A stretch of 64,000 bases of DNA from Solirubrobacter sp963724195 (GTDB taxonomy: Bacteria > Actinomycetota > Thermoleophilia > Solirubrobacterales > Solirubrobacteraceae). Positions 17,430 through 26,158 of this stretch are shown here, piece by piece. Numbering within the stretch: the stretch's first letter is position 1; the number at the start of each line of letters is the position of its first letter. The position numbers were made by a program, and so were the translations under genes. The stretch lies in contig CAVRTQ010000018.1 of assembly GCA_963724195.1 (NCBI GenBank), forward strand, positions 186,001-250,000, written 5' to 3'. Under the pieces are notes generated by a model, which ran no database searches, had not been told where the DNA came from, and saw nothing but the letters and a program-made list of their open reading frames with translations.

Positions 17430-18632
17430 GTGCGGGACACCAGCGGGGGCTACGGCGCTGTCCTAGCAAGGCGGCCGATCCGAGATCTGCTGCTGGCTTC
17501 GCTGTGCGGCAGATTCGCCTTCAACGCACTGGGCCTCGGCTTCGTGCTCTTTGCGGTGGACGAGACGGACTCCGTCTCGGTGATGGGCGCGCTGATCGCC
17601 GCGTTCGCCGTGACGACGGCGTTCGCGCCGGTCCGCGGGCGGTTGGTGGACCGCCACGGGCCGGGTGCGCTCGCGGCGTTCGCGCTGCTGTGCTCGGCGT
17701 CGGTGGGGCTGATGGTGCTCGTCGGTTCGGCCGATGGTCCCGCGTGGACATTCGTGGCGCTCGGCGGTCTCGCGGGTCTGTTCGCGCCGCCGCTCGGACC
17801 GTTCGCGCGGTCGGTGTGGAGCGGGCTGCCCGAGGGTGGCGAGCTGCAGCAGCGCGTGCACGCGCTGGACGCGGCGGGCGAGGAGTCGGCGCTGATCGTC
17901 TCGCCGCTGCTCGTCTCGGTGCTCGTGCTGGTGGGCTCCCCCAGCCTGGCGTTGAGCGTGTGCGCGGTGGCGCTCGTCGTGGGAGCGCTGGCGGCCGGGC
18001 GCACGTCGCTCGCGCGCGAGCCGTCGTCTGCCCCGGAGGGCGAGTCGCCGCCGATCCCGGCCTCCCTCTGGCTCGTCTTCGTCGCGTTCCTGCCGACGGC
18101 CGCGGCGCTGGGCGCGCTGGACATCGCGATCCCGGCGGCCGCGACCGAGCAGGGGCACCCGGCGGCGGCGGGTGCGATCGAGGCGGCGATGGCGGTCGGC
18201 ACCGTCACCGGCAGTCTCCTGGCGGGTTGGTGGGCGTTCGGGTCACCACAGCGACGGGTCATCGTGATGCAGGCGGTGATGGCGGGCGGCGTGGCCGTCT
18301 CGACATTGTTTGCGACACAACTTGCGCTGCTCGGTGCAGTATTGGTCGTGCCCGGTCTCGCTCTCGGAGCGCTCTTCGCGTCGCTGTACCTGCTCGTGGG
18401 CCAACTCGCTCCGAAGGGGTCGGGTACGCGCACCTTCGCGTGGCTGGTGACCGTCAACAATGGCGGGCTGGCGCTGGGTGCCGCGGCCGCGGGGGCGTTG
18501 AGCGAGGCGTCGGGGCCCGGCGCGGGTCTGTGGCTCGCCGCGGCCTTCGCTCTGGCCGGTGTCGGGCCGGCGCTCGGCGCGCTGATTATGTCCGCGCGCA
18601 TACCCCACGGCAGTCCGGCGTCGCCAACGTGA
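17430..18632 (+). CDS. Major facilitator superfamily transporter
   Basis: 400 residues with about 12 hydrophobic helices and the MFS loop 2-3 signature in the form VRGRLVDRHGPG. The central loop (SLAREPSSAPEGES) divides two six-helix halves. No substrate-diagnostic motif is visible. The GTG start lies 18 bp after the glycosidase stop, so it may be read through from that gene. The intergenic 177 bp downstream shows no clear hairpin. Confidence 0.8.
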   Translation: MRDTSGGYGAVLARRPIRDLLLASLCGRFAFNALGLGFVLFAVDETDSVSVMGALIAAFAVTTAFAPVRGRLVDRHGPGALAAFALLCSASVGLMVLVGSADGPAWTFVALGGLAGLFAPPLGPFARSVWSGLPEGGELQQRVHALDAAGEESALIVSPLLVSVLVLVGSPSLALSVCAVALVVGALAAGRTSLAREPSSAPEGESPPIPASLWLVFVAFLPTAAALGALDIAIPAAATEQGHPAAAGAIEAAMAVGTVTGSLLAGWWAFGSPQRRVIVMQAVMAGGVAVSTLFATQLALLGAVLVVPGLALGALFASLYLLVGQLAPKGSGTRTFAWLVTVNNGGLALGAAAAGALSEASGPGAGLWLAAAFALAGVGPALGALIMSARIPHGSPASPT

Positions 18633-18809
18633 TGAGTACCTTCCAACAAACGGCGCGTTGGCGCTACTCGGGGCAACGTCAGAGGGGAGGGGTCATGGGC
18701 CACATCCGTTGCTGAGACGAGGTTTGTCGCCGCGCTTACAGAAGCGCTCACTCAACTCCCCATTGGATAAGTCGTATCGCCCCCGCGGCGTATACGCTTG
18801 CGCGCACTC

Positions 18810-20015
18810 GTGTTGAACCGGATCAAGCACCCACGGGTCGCGCTCGCCGTGCACGGTGCTGCGGCGATCGCCCTCGTGCCCGCGTTCGTGTGGCTCGCCC
18901 CGCCGTCCCAGTGGGACAAGCCCGGGCTGCTGATGGTCCTGCTGGCCTTGGCGGTGATCTCGTACGTCACCGAGATCACCTTGCCGAACGGCCTGTCGTT
19001 CGACGCGGCGCTCGAGCTCGTGCTGATCACGCTCGTCCTGATGGGCCCGCTCCCCGCGTTCCTGGTGGCGGTGGTCCCGCTCGGGATCGGCGGGCTGATC
19101 CGCCGGGAGACGATCGTCCGCCAAGGCAACCTGGCGAACGTCGCCGCGTTCGGCTGGGAAACGATCGCGGGTGCCGCGCTGCTCTCCGCGGTCGGCCTCT
19201 CAGCCGCCACCCTGAGCTTCGCGGCGCTGCCGTGGCTGCTGCTGACCGGCGCCGTCATGTTCGCCACGCAGGTGGCGATCGGCCCGGCCATCTACGCCCC
19301 GCTGTACCTCGGCCAGCCGTGGTCGATCGGCCTGCGGATGCTGGCGGACACCACCCCCGCGACGATCGTCATGCTCACGCTCGCGGGCGTCGCCGCGGTG
19401 CTCTACCCCGTGCTCGGGGTGCTCGCGCTGGCGCTGTTCGCGCTGATCGCGGTGGTGCCGCAGACGGCGCTGTTCCTGGCCGCGCGCACCCGTCCGGTCG
19501 CCGCGCTGCAACCGCTCCAGGCGACGCGCCGCTACGCCTACGCGCTGGCGCTGCACCTCGGGCTGGACCACGCGGAGCGTCGCCACCTGCTGCGCGTGAC
19601 CGAGCTGGCCTTCGACCGGCGCGCCGACGCCGGCGACCCGATCGCCTACGCCCGCCAGACACTGCGCGACCCCTCCCGCGCGTCCTGGGAAGCCGGCCAC
19701 GTCGGCGAGTGGTGGAACGGCGGCGGCGGCCCGGCGGGCCTCCGCGGCGCCGTCACCCCGATCACCTCCCGCATCGTCGCGGTCGCCGACACCTGGTCCG
19801 CCCTGACCGCCAGGGGCGGCCCCGAGCTCTCCCACGCCGAAGCGCTGGTCGAGCTGGAGAACGCCGCGGGCACCCGCTTCGACCCGCGCGTGGTCCAGGC
19901 CGCCTACGCGGTCGTCGCCGAGGAACGCGTCTCCGAGCGCGAACCCGCCCCGGTCCCGCGCCTCCACGCCCTGCGCGTACCCGCGCCGCTCCGCCGCGCC
20001 CTCGCGGCGTCATAG
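18810..20015 (+). CDS. Membrane protein with degenerate HD-GYP-like C-terminal domain
   Basis: About 400 residues. Residues 1-230 form some eight membrane helices. The C-terminal half resembles an HD-GYP phosphodiesterase: RRYAYALALHLGLDHAERRHLL, then GEWWNGGGGPAGLRGAVTP (compare the GYP loop of active enzymes) and SRIVAVADTWSALTARGG. The metal-binding HD pair and the H of HHE are missing and GYP is replaced, so catalysis is unlikely. It could be a sensor or scaffold. TATACG at 18791-18796 looks like a -10 box, which would place the transcript start close to GTG 18810. That favours this start over TTG 18798. Confidence 0.65.
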   Translation: MLNRIKHPRVALAVHGAAAIALVPAFVWLAPPSQWDKPGLLMVLLALAVISYVTEITLPNGLSFDAALELVLITLVLMGPLPAFLVAVVPLGIGGLIRRETIVRQGNLANVAAFGWETIAGAALLSAVGLSAATLSFAALPWLLLTGAVMFATQVAIGPAIYAPLYLGQPWSIGLRMLADTTPATIVMLTLAGVAAVLYPVLGVLALALFALIAVVPQTALFLAARTRPVAALQPLQATRRYAYALALHLGLDHAERRHLLRVTELAFDRRADAGDPIAYARQTLRDPSRASWEAGHVGEWWNGGGGPAGLRGAVTPITSRIVAVADTWSALTARGGPELSHAEALVELENAAGTRFDPRVVQAAYAVVAEERVSEREPAPVPRLHALRVPAPLRRALAAS

Positions 20016-20140
20016 AGCCCCGCGCGCCTCGCCGCGCCCGACCTCGCCGGTGCTTGTTCGCCGGGGGTGTCCAACGTGAGCGTCCCCAGCGGCAGCCCAT
20101 GTAGGGCACCCCCGTGCATGAGCGGCAACGCGCCACTCGG

Positions 20141-20195
20141 CCACGCGAGCGTTCGCTTGGTTCCCTGAGGAGCAACTTCGTGAACGCTCGCGTGG
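20141..20195. terminator. Long perfect inverted repeat between convergent genes
   Basis: Arms CCACGCGAGCGTTC (20141-20154) and GAACGCTCGCGTGG (20182-20195) are perfectly complementary and enclose 27 bases. The position between two convergent stop codons fits a bidirectional terminator, but the loop is large. A structured RNA or protein-binding site is an alternative. The rest of the 240-bp gap (20016-20255) shows nothing recognisable. Confidence 0.6.
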
Positions 20196-20255
20196 CGTGA
20201 ACCGTCCCTCGGCGTGACAAGTCGCAAAGCACTGCGGGGCACCCGCCTCGCCCGC

Positions 20256-21222
20256 TCAGACACGGCCCGAACGACCGCGTCGACCGCGCTGCGCCGTGCG
20301 CTCCCACGTGAACTCGCGGGCTCGGGCAAGGCCGAGGTCGCGCAACCGCGCGATCTCGGCCGCGTCGCCCAACAACCCGACCAGCGCGTCGCGGAGCGCC
20401 TCGCCGTCCGGGTCGACCAGCCGCGCGGCACCGCCGGCCGTCTCGGGCAGCGCGGTGACGTTGGTCGCCACCACCGGCGTGCCGCTCGCCATCGCCTCCA
20501 GCACCGGCAACCCGAAGCCCTCGTAGACCGACGGGAGCACGAACGCCGCGGCTCCCGCGTAGAGCGCCGGGCAGCAGCGCGTCGTCCACGGGCCCGAGCA
20601 GCTTCAAGGCGCCGAGCCCGCGCTCGGCCGCGAACTGGGGTCGGTGCCCGCCGGCCACGCGCAGCTCCACGCCCTCGCGCGCCAGGGCTTCCGCGGCGGG
20701 AACGAGCGCGCGGAGGTTCTTGCGCGCGGTGTGGGAAGCGACGCACAGCACGTAGGGCCGCTCGGCCTTCGGACCCGGCGCAAAGCGCGGGTCGACGCCG
20801 CCGTACACGACCGAAGCCTCCACGCCCAGCAACTCGCGCAACTCTGCGCGCGAGAACTCGCTCACGGTGATGACGGCGCGGGCGCGGCGGGCGATCAGCG
20901 GCAGTACACGGCGCTGGAACGCCGCGTAGGCGCCGGAGTACCAGTCGGGGCGCCGGAGGGGTGCGGCGTCGTGGATCACGACCACGACGTTGCGCGCCGC
21001 TACCGGGGCGAGGTTCGCGGGGCACAGGAGCGCGGGCGCCCGCGCGCTCAGCACCGGCAGCAGTCCCTGCTCCCACGCGTGACCCAGCCGGTGTGAGAGC
21101 GCGGTCGGCGGCCGGTGGACCGTGTAGGGCAGGCGGGCGCAGAGCTCGCGCGCCCAGCGCTCGACGCCGCCGAGCTCGGGCCGCGCGGCGGCGCGGGCGT
21201 CGATCGCCGGGCGGGCGCTCAC
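20256..21222 (-). CDS. GT4-family glycosyltransferase, one or two frameshifts
   Basis: Rebuilt length is about 322 residues. PELGGVERWARELCARLP at the start, VVVIHDAAPLRRPDWYS, AVITVSEFSRAELRELLGV, VVYGGVDPRFAPGPK, and VYEGFGLPVLEAMASGTPVVATNV with the paired Glu of the GT4 donor site identify a GT-B enzyme, similar to mannosyltransferase/WcaI-type proteins. A one-base shift near 20570 separates the halves. A second near 20285 is possible because the last 14 residues look out of frame. The GTG start overlaps the stop of the lipoprotein gene (GTGA), so the two form one transcript. Confidence 0.8.
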
Positions 21223-21533
21223 TGCACCGTGAAGAACGCCTGCTCGCCCTTGATGTTTCGGACGGTGACCGTCATCGGCCCGAGCGCGCCCGTCTCGCCC
21301 ATCTTGAAGGTCTTGCGCGCCGGGCCGGCGGCCAGCGTCGTGCGGTTGTCCGCGGTCTCCACGACCTCGAGCGTCTCGCCGAACTCCTGCTCCAGGTCCA
21401 GCGTGGCGGGGCCGGAGGTCTCGACCTGGCAGACCCCCTTGTCGCACTTGAACTTGTACGCGCTCGCGGCCGCGCAGCCGGCCGCGCCGACCGCCAACAC
21501 GCCGGTTATCAGCATCACCATCAAGCCCTTCAT
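21219..21533 (-). CDS. Small predicted lipoprotein
   Basis: 104 residues with a type II signal peptide. A hydrophobic stretch leads into the lipobox VGAAGC, so the mature protein would be lipid-anchored from Cys-20. The rest is a small beta-rich domain with two further Cys (KFKCDKGVCQVE) that may pair, and a repeated V-E-T pattern (LEVVETADNRTT, MTVTVRNIKG). I do not recognise the family. It is the first gene of a two-gene unit with a glycosyltransferase and diverges from the GNAT gene. Confidence 0.65.
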   Translation of the reverse strand: MKGLMVMLITGVLAVGAAGCAAASAYKFKCDKGVCQVETSGPATLDLEQEFGETLEVVETADNRTTLAAGPARKTFKMGETGALGPMTVTVRNIKGEQAFFTVQ

Positions 21534-21575
21534 CGGTCGCACCTTATTCCCGCGTGCGCTTTGATAGGCAGCCGC

Positions 21576-22187
21576 ATGAAGAGGCCAGTGCTGCGTCGCC
21601 GTCCCGGGGAGGTCGTCCGTCCCGCGGAGATCGTCATGGGAGAGCCGCCCGCCGGCGCGCGCGTCGGGTTGCGCGTCCTCGCCCGCGAGGACCGGGCGGA
21701 GTTCCTCGCGCTCGCCCGGGAGAGCCACCGGCTGCACCGCCCGTGGACGTACCCGCCCGAGCGCGCCGACCAGTTCGAGGAGCTCTACAGCCGCTCGCGC
21801 CGCGACGACTTCCTGTGCGTGCTCGCCTGCCGCACCGACACGGGCGCGATCGCCGGCGTGTTCACCATCTCCCAGATCGTCCGTGGCGCGTTCCAGTCCG
21901 CCTACCTCGGCTACTACGCGCACGAGCGCCACGCCGGCCAGGGCCTGATGCGCGAAGCGCTGGAGCAGATCCTCGACCACTCGTTCGGCCCACTCGGCCT
22001 GCACCGGGTCGAGGCGAACATCCAGCCCGGGAACCAGCCGTCGATCGCGCTCGCCCGCGGCGCCGGCTTCCGCCTCGAAGGCTTCTCTCCGCGCTACCTG
22101 CTGATCGGCGGCCAATGGCGCGACCACGAGCGCTACGCCATCACCGCCGACGAGCACGCGGCAGCGAAGGCCAGCGAAGCCGCCTGA
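21576..22187 (+). CDS. GNAT-family N-acetyltransferase (RimJ/RimL-like)
   Basis: 203 residues. The acetyl-CoA site is seen as YYAHERHAGQGLMREAL, matching the R/Q-x-x-G-x-G/A pyrophosphate loop, and the C-terminal part has GLHRVEANIQPGNQPSIALARGAGFRLEG, the usual RimJ/RimL ending in which an N-x-x-S helix precedes G-F-x-x-E-G. RimJ/RimL-type enzymes acetylate protein N-termini or small amines. The first ATG is used; ATG 21636 would also keep the whole domain. Confidence 0.85.
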   Translation: MKRPVLRRRPGEVVRPAEIVMGEPPAGARVGLRVLAREDRAEFLALARESHRLHRPWTYPPERADQFEELYSRSRRDDFLCVLACRTDTGAIAGVFTISQIVRGAFQSAYLGYYAHERHAGQGLMREALEQILDHSFGPLGLHRVEANIQPGNQPSIALARGAGFRLEGFSPRYLLIGGQWRDHERYAITADEHAAAKASEAA

Positions 22188-22208
22188 AGATCCGCGAAGC
22201 GATCTTCA
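22185..22208. terminator. Hairpin TGAAGATC / GATCTTCA between convergent genes
   Basis: Eight-base perfect arms with an eight-base loop start at the stop codon of the GNAT gene. They sit 48 bp before the stop of the convergent DNA glycosylase gene. Position and symmetry suggest a small terminator; no U-tract is present. Confidence 0.45.
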
Positions 22209-22255
22209 AGCGATCGCGCATGGCGCCGACGAAGTCGGCTGCCGCGTTCGATCGC

Positions 22256-22950
22256 CTAAAACAGGCCGAGCTGCTCGTCGTAGACGAGGTCCGGCTCGGG
22301 AATGACGGGTTCGGGCTCGGGCTCGGGCGCATCTCCTCCACCACGGGCTCGGGCTGGTCCAGCACCGGCAGCGCCAAGAGCTCCGGCAACCGCCGGAAGT
22401 CCGCGCGCAGGATCTCCAGCATCGCCGGCGTGTAGAGCGCCGCCGCCGGGTGGTAGATCGGGTACAGCCGCACCCGCCGCGGGCCGAGCAGCCGCTCCTC
22501 GACCCGCCCGTGCAGCCGCGTGATGCCAGTCGGATCGGCGCGCAGGAGCTTGGTCGCGAAGTTCCCGAGCGTGCACACGACCTTCGGCTCGATCAACTCG
22601 AGCTGCCGGAACAGGTAGTCCTGGCAGTTGTCGATCTCCTGGGGCAAGGGATCGCGGTTGCCAGGAGGCCGGCACTTCAAGACGTTGCAGACGAAGACGT
22701 CCCCGCGCGTCAGGCCGATCTCGCCCAGCAGCGTGTCCAGCAGCTTCCCCGCCTGGCCGACGAACGGGACGCCCTGCTTGTCCTCGTTCGCGCCCGGGGC
22801 CTCGCCGACGAACATCAGGTCCGCGTCGGCGTTGCCGGAGCCGAAGACCACCGTGGTCCGGCTCGCCGCGAGCTGCGGGCAGCGCACGCACGATGACGCC
22901 TCGTGGAAGACGGCTTTGAGCTCCTCGCGCCGCTCCGAAGCGCTGGCCAT
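22256..22950 (-). CDS. Family 4 uracil-DNA glycosylase (4Fe-4S), one late frameshift
   Basis: About 231 residues. The iron-sulfur ligands fit family 4: CVRC near residue 17, then C-x15-C in LKCRPPGNRDPLPQEIDNC. Catalytic motif A is GEAPGANEDKQGVPFVGQAG and the second active-site motif is YHPAAALY. The enzyme removes uracil from DNA at the start of base-excision repair. Near 22335 one base shifts the C-terminus; corrected, it ends in a repeated Pro-Glu linker and YDEQLGLF, a plausible clamp-binding-like tail (QLGLF resembles the QL-x-LF beta-clamp motif). It is convergent with the GNAT gene and divergent from the DUF2520 gene. Confidence 0.9.
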
Positions 22951-22989
22951 GACGCCACGGTAACGCCGCGCACGGCAGAATCGGACGCA

Positions 22990-23715
22990 ATGCCCGCATC
23001 GTCCGCGAACAGAATCACCTGCGCCGTCGTCGGTGCAGGCCGGATGGGCACGGTGCTCGCCCAAGCGCTCGACGCGCCCGCGATCCGCCGCCACGAGCCG
23101 ATCCCGGACGATGTCGACGTGCTGCTGCTCGCCGTCCCGGACGCCGCGATCGAGGCTGTGGCCGACGCGATGCCCGCAGGCCCGCTGCTCGGCCACGTGT
23201 CCGGCGCCACCGGACTGGACGTGTTCAACGGCCGTGAGGGCTTCAGCCTGCACCCGATGATGTCCACGCCGCCGGGCGCAGACCCCAGCATCCTGCGCGG
23301 CGCGGGCGGCGCCGTGGACGGCACGTCCGACCGCGCGCTCGACACCGCCTTCGCGCTCGCCGAGATCCTCGGGCTGGACGTGACGCGCGTCCCGGCCGAG
23401 GACCGGATCGCCTACCACGCGGCCGGCGCGATCGCCGCGAACTTCCTCGTCGCCCTCGAAGCCTGCGCCGAACGGCTCGCGGCCACCGCGGGCATCTCAA
23501 GACGACAACTCGCGCCGCTCGTGCTCGCCACCGCGCGCCAGTGGGCGGAGATCGGCCCGGAAGCCGCGCTCACCGGCGCCATCGCGCGCGGTGACGAGGG
23601 CACGGTCGAGCGCCATCGCGCCACGATCGAGCAGCGCACGCCCGAGCTCCTTCCGGTCTGGGACGAGTTGGCCGAGGTGACCCGCGCCGTGGCGGGTAGG
23701 AGAAGCTGGGCATGA
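22990..23715 (+). CDS. Rossmann-fold DUF2520 protein, candidate reductase of the panC-panB unit
   Basis: 241 residues. CAVVGAGRMGTVLAQAL is an NAD(P)-binding GxGxxG turn. The middle (DVDVLLLAVPDAAIEAVAD, GHVSGATG) and the C-terminal helical DUF2520-like domain (YHAAGAIAANFLVALEACAERLA) resemble the ketopantoate-reductase/F420-NADP-reductase superfamily. It overlaps panC by four bases (ATGA), so a role linked to pantothenate synthesis is likely. Ketopantoate reduction is an attractive guess because no panE or ilvC is present here. The link is inferred only from fold and position. Confidence 0.75.
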   Translation: MPASSANRITCAVVGAGRMGTVLAQALDAPAIRRHEPIPDDVDVLLLAVPDAAIEAVADAMPAGPLLGHVSGATGLDVFNGREGFSLHPMMSTPPGADPSILRGAGGAVDGTSDRALDTAFALAEILGLDVTRVPAEDRIAYHAAGAIAANFLVALEACAERLAATAGISRRQLAPLVLATARQWAEIGPEAALTGAIARGDEGTVERHRATIEQRTPELLPVWDELAEVTRAVAGRRSWA

Positions 23716-24566
23716 GGACGATTCGGACCATCGCCGAGATGCGGGCCTGGCTCGGGAACTGCCGCGCCGAGAACCGGACCGTCGGGCTGGTGCCGACCAT
23801 GGGCGCCTTCCACGCCGGCCACCACTCGCTGATGCGGGCCGCGAAGGACGAGATGGACGAGGTCGTCGTCAGCCTGTTCGTCAACCCGGCGCAGTTCAAC
23901 GACGCCAAGGACCTGCAGAGCTACCCGCGCAGCGAGGCCAACGACGCGGTCGAAGCGGGTGAGCTCGGGGTCGACGTGCTGTTCGCGCCGCCGACCAGTG
24001 AGATCTACCCCGAGGGCTTCGCGACGACCGTGAGCGTCGGCGGCCTCTCCGAGGTCCTCGAGGGCGCCGAACGCGGACCCGGGCACTTCGCGGGCGTCTG
24101 CACCGTCGTCTGCAAGCTGCTGAACATCATCGCCCCGGACGCCGCGTACTTCGGCCAGAAGGACGCCCAGCAGGTCGCGGTCGTCAAGCGGATGGTGCGT
24201 GACCTCGACATCCCCTCGAAGATCGAGGTCCTGCCGACCGTGCGCGAACCGGACGGCCTCGCGCTCTCCTCGCGCAACGTGCGCCTCTCCCCCGAGGACC
24301 GCGAGCGGGCGCTCTCGCTCAGCCGGGCGCTGTTCGCCGCGCGCGACGCCGTCGCCGCCGGTGAGCGCGACGTCGAGCGGGTACGCGCCATCGCGCTCGA
24401 CCGGCTGAGCGACCCCGAATACCTCGCGATCGTCGACCCGATCTCCTTCTCGCCCCTCACCACGATCGCCGCGCCCGCGCTGGTTGCGGTCGCGGCGCAC
24501 GTCGGACCCGTCAGACTTATCGACAACATCGTGTTGGAACCCGTTCCCGCCCCGGTGGCGACCTGA
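23712..24566 (+). CDS. panC: Pantothenate synthetase
   Basis: 284 residues, the usual length. It joins D-pantoate and beta-alanine with ATP to give pantothenate in the cytoplasm. The HIGH-like nucleotide motif is MGAFHAGHHSL (residues 30-40), followed by VVSLFVNPAQFND, the ATP loop YFGQKDAQQVAVVKRMV, and LALSSRNVRLS in the KMSKS position. All key residues of the cytidylyltransferase-like fold seem present. It overlaps the DUF2520 gene and is followed 34 bp later by panB, so the three form one operon. Confidence 0.95.
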   Translation: MRTIRTIAEMRAWLGNCRAENRTVGLVPTMGAFHAGHHSLMRAAKDEMDEVVVSLFVNPAQFNDAKDLQSYPRSEANDAVEAGELGVDVLFAPPTSEIYPEGFATTVSVGGLSEVLEGAERGPGHFAGVCTVVCKLLNIIAPDAAYFGQKDAQQVAVVKRMVRDLDIPSKIEVLPTVREPDGLALSSRNVRLSPEDRERALSLSRALFAARDAVAAGERDVERVRAIALDRLSDPEYLAIVDPISFSPLTTIAAPALVAVAAHVGPVRLIDNIVLEPVPAPVAT

Positions 24567-24587
24567 TCTCAGGCGTCAACCACTCTT

Positions 24588-24593
24588 AGGAGG
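24588..24593 (+). promoter_or_regulatory. Shine-Dalgarno AGGAGG of panB
   Basis: A consensus AGGAGG lies seven bases before the ATG of panB and confirms that start against the longer open frame upstream. Confidence 0.85.
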
Positions 24594-24600
24594 AACCCGC

Positions 24601-25494
24601 ATGTCCACCCCGCCCAAGGACCCGAACCGCAAGCGGATCACGCTCACCAAACTCGCCGAGATGCGCGCGCTGGGCGAGCCGATCGTGATGATCACGGCCT
24701 ACGACCACCCGAGCGCCGTCGTGGTCGAGGAAGCCGGCGTCGATGTCGTCCTCGTCGGCGACAGCGCCGCCAACACCGTGCTCGGCTACCCGAACACGGT
24801 GCCGGTCACGGTCGAGGAGCTGCTGATGCTCACGCGCGCCGTCCGGCGCGGCCTGAGCACGCCGCTGCTCGTCGGCGATCTGCCCTTCGGCTCCTACGAG
24901 GCCAGCGACGCGCAGGCGATCGAGACCGCCCACCGCTTCGTGAAGGAAGCGGGCTGCGACGCGGTCAAGCTCGAGGGCGGCGGGACGAGCGCGGAGCGCG
25001 CGCGGGCGATCGTCCGCGCCGGCGTGCCCGTGATGGGCCACGTCGGCCTCACGCCCCAGACGGCGACGATGCTCGGCGGCTACCGCGCCCAGGGCCGCAC
25101 CTCCGCGCGCGCCCGGCAGGTGCTCGACGACGCGCTCGCGCTGCAGGAGGCGGGCTGCTTCAGCATCGTGTTCGAGGCCATCCCCGCCTCCGTGACGGAC
25201 GCGATCATGCCCTACATGGGCATCCCGATCATCGGGATCGGCGCCGGCCCGAGCACGGACGGCCAGGTCCTGGTGCTCCACGACCTGCTCACGATCCACG
25301 ACGATTTCCAGCCGAAGTTCGCCAAGCGGTTCGCGTCGGTCAAGGACGAGATGCGCCGCGGCGTGGACGCCTACGCCCACGAGGTGCGCTCCCGCACGTT
25401 CCCCGCGCCGGAGCACACCTACAACATCGCGCCCGAAGAATTGGACCGGTTCCGGGCGGAACTGCCGGACGCTCCGCATGCGCGCGTTGGCTGA
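24601..25494 (+). CDS. panB: 3-methyl-2-oxobutanoate hydroxymethyltransferase
   Basis: 297 residues. It adds a hydroxymethyl group from methylene-tetrahydrofolate to 2-ketoisovalerate, the first step to pantothenate. Signatures are ITAYDHPSAVVVEEAGVDVVLVGDSAAN (with the metal-binding Asp), GDLPFGSYE, VKLEGGG, PVMGHVGLTPQ and GIPIIGIGAGPSTDGQVLVLHDLL, which span the whole decameric barrel fold. A short Lys/Arg-rich N-terminus precedes the domain. With panC upstream it supplies two of the pathway's steps. Confidence 0.95.
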   Translation: MSTPPKDPNRKRITLTKLAEMRALGEPIVMITAYDHPSAVVVEEAGVDVVLVGDSAANTVLGYPNTVPVTVEELLMLTRAVRRGLSTPLLVGDLPFGSYEASDAQAIETAHRFVKEAGCDAVKLEGGGTSAERARAIVRAGVPVMGHVGLTPQTATMLGGYRAQGRTSARARQVLDDALALQEAGCFSIVFEAIPASVTDAIMPYMGIPIIGIGAGPSTDGQVLVLHDLLTIHDDFQPKFAKRFASVKDEMRRGVDAYAHEVRSRTFPAPEHTYNIAPEELDRFRAELPDAPHARVG

Positions 25495-25526
25495 TTGAGC
25501 AAGTTGTTCACATACACTGGCCGGCG

Positions 25527-26153
25527 ATGAGCCGGCTGACCCAACTGTTCGCGTCCAAAGAACGGGAGTTCTTCGACCTCTTCGAGGAGGCGGCGAGCAA
25601 TTCCGTGCGCGCCGCCGAACTCCTGGTGACGATCCTCGACGAGTGGCCTGACAACTCCACCGCCATGCGGGACATGGTGATCGCCGAGCAGGAGGGCGAC
25701 CGGATCACGCACGACATCATCCAGCGCCTCAACCACACGTTCGTGACGCCGTTCGACCGCGAGGACATCATCGCGCTGGCGTCAGCGCTGGATGACATCG
25801 TGGACTTCATCGAGGAGGTCGCGGACTTCCTCGGCCTGTACCGGATCGAAGCCCCGATGGAGCAGGCGGAGCGGCTCGCGGCGGTGCTGCGCGACGCGAC
25901 CCGCCAGATCAGCGAAGCGATGCCGCGTCTGCGGACGCTCAAGGACATCCACCACTACACGGTGGAGGTCAACCGGCTGGAGAACGAGGGCGATCGGATC
26001 TACCGCGAGGCGGTCGCCTCCCTGTTCGACCACGGCATCGACCCGATGCTGGTCATCCGCTGGAAAGACATCTTCGAGCGCCTCGAGGAGGCGATCGACG
26101 CGACCGAGCGCGCCGTGAACACGCTCGAAGGCATCATCATCAAAAACCGCTAG
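25527..26153 (+). CDS. DUF47/PhoU-like phosphate transport accessory protein
   Basis: 208 residues, all-helical. Repeated acidic-hydrophobic helices such as EQEGDRITHDIIQRLNHTF and RLENEGDRIYREAVASLF carry the E-x-x-x-D metal-cluster motif twice, as in PhoU-like DUF47 proteins. Members of this family are encoded next to Pit transporters and are thought to control phosphate uptake. Here the PiT gene starts six bases after the stop, which supports that role. It is cytoplasmic, probably membrane-associated through its partner. Confidence 0.9.
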   Translation: MSRLTQLFASKEREFFDLFEEAASNSVRAAELLVTILDEWPDNSTAMRDMVIAEQEGDRITHDIIQRLNHTFVTPFDREDIIALASALDDIVDFIEEVADFLGLYRIEAPMEQAERLAAVLRDATRQISEAMPRLRTLKDIHHYTVEVNRLENEGDRIYREAVASLFDHGIDPMLVIRWKDIFERLEEAIDATERAVNTLEGIIIKNR

Positions 26154-26158
26154 ACGCA

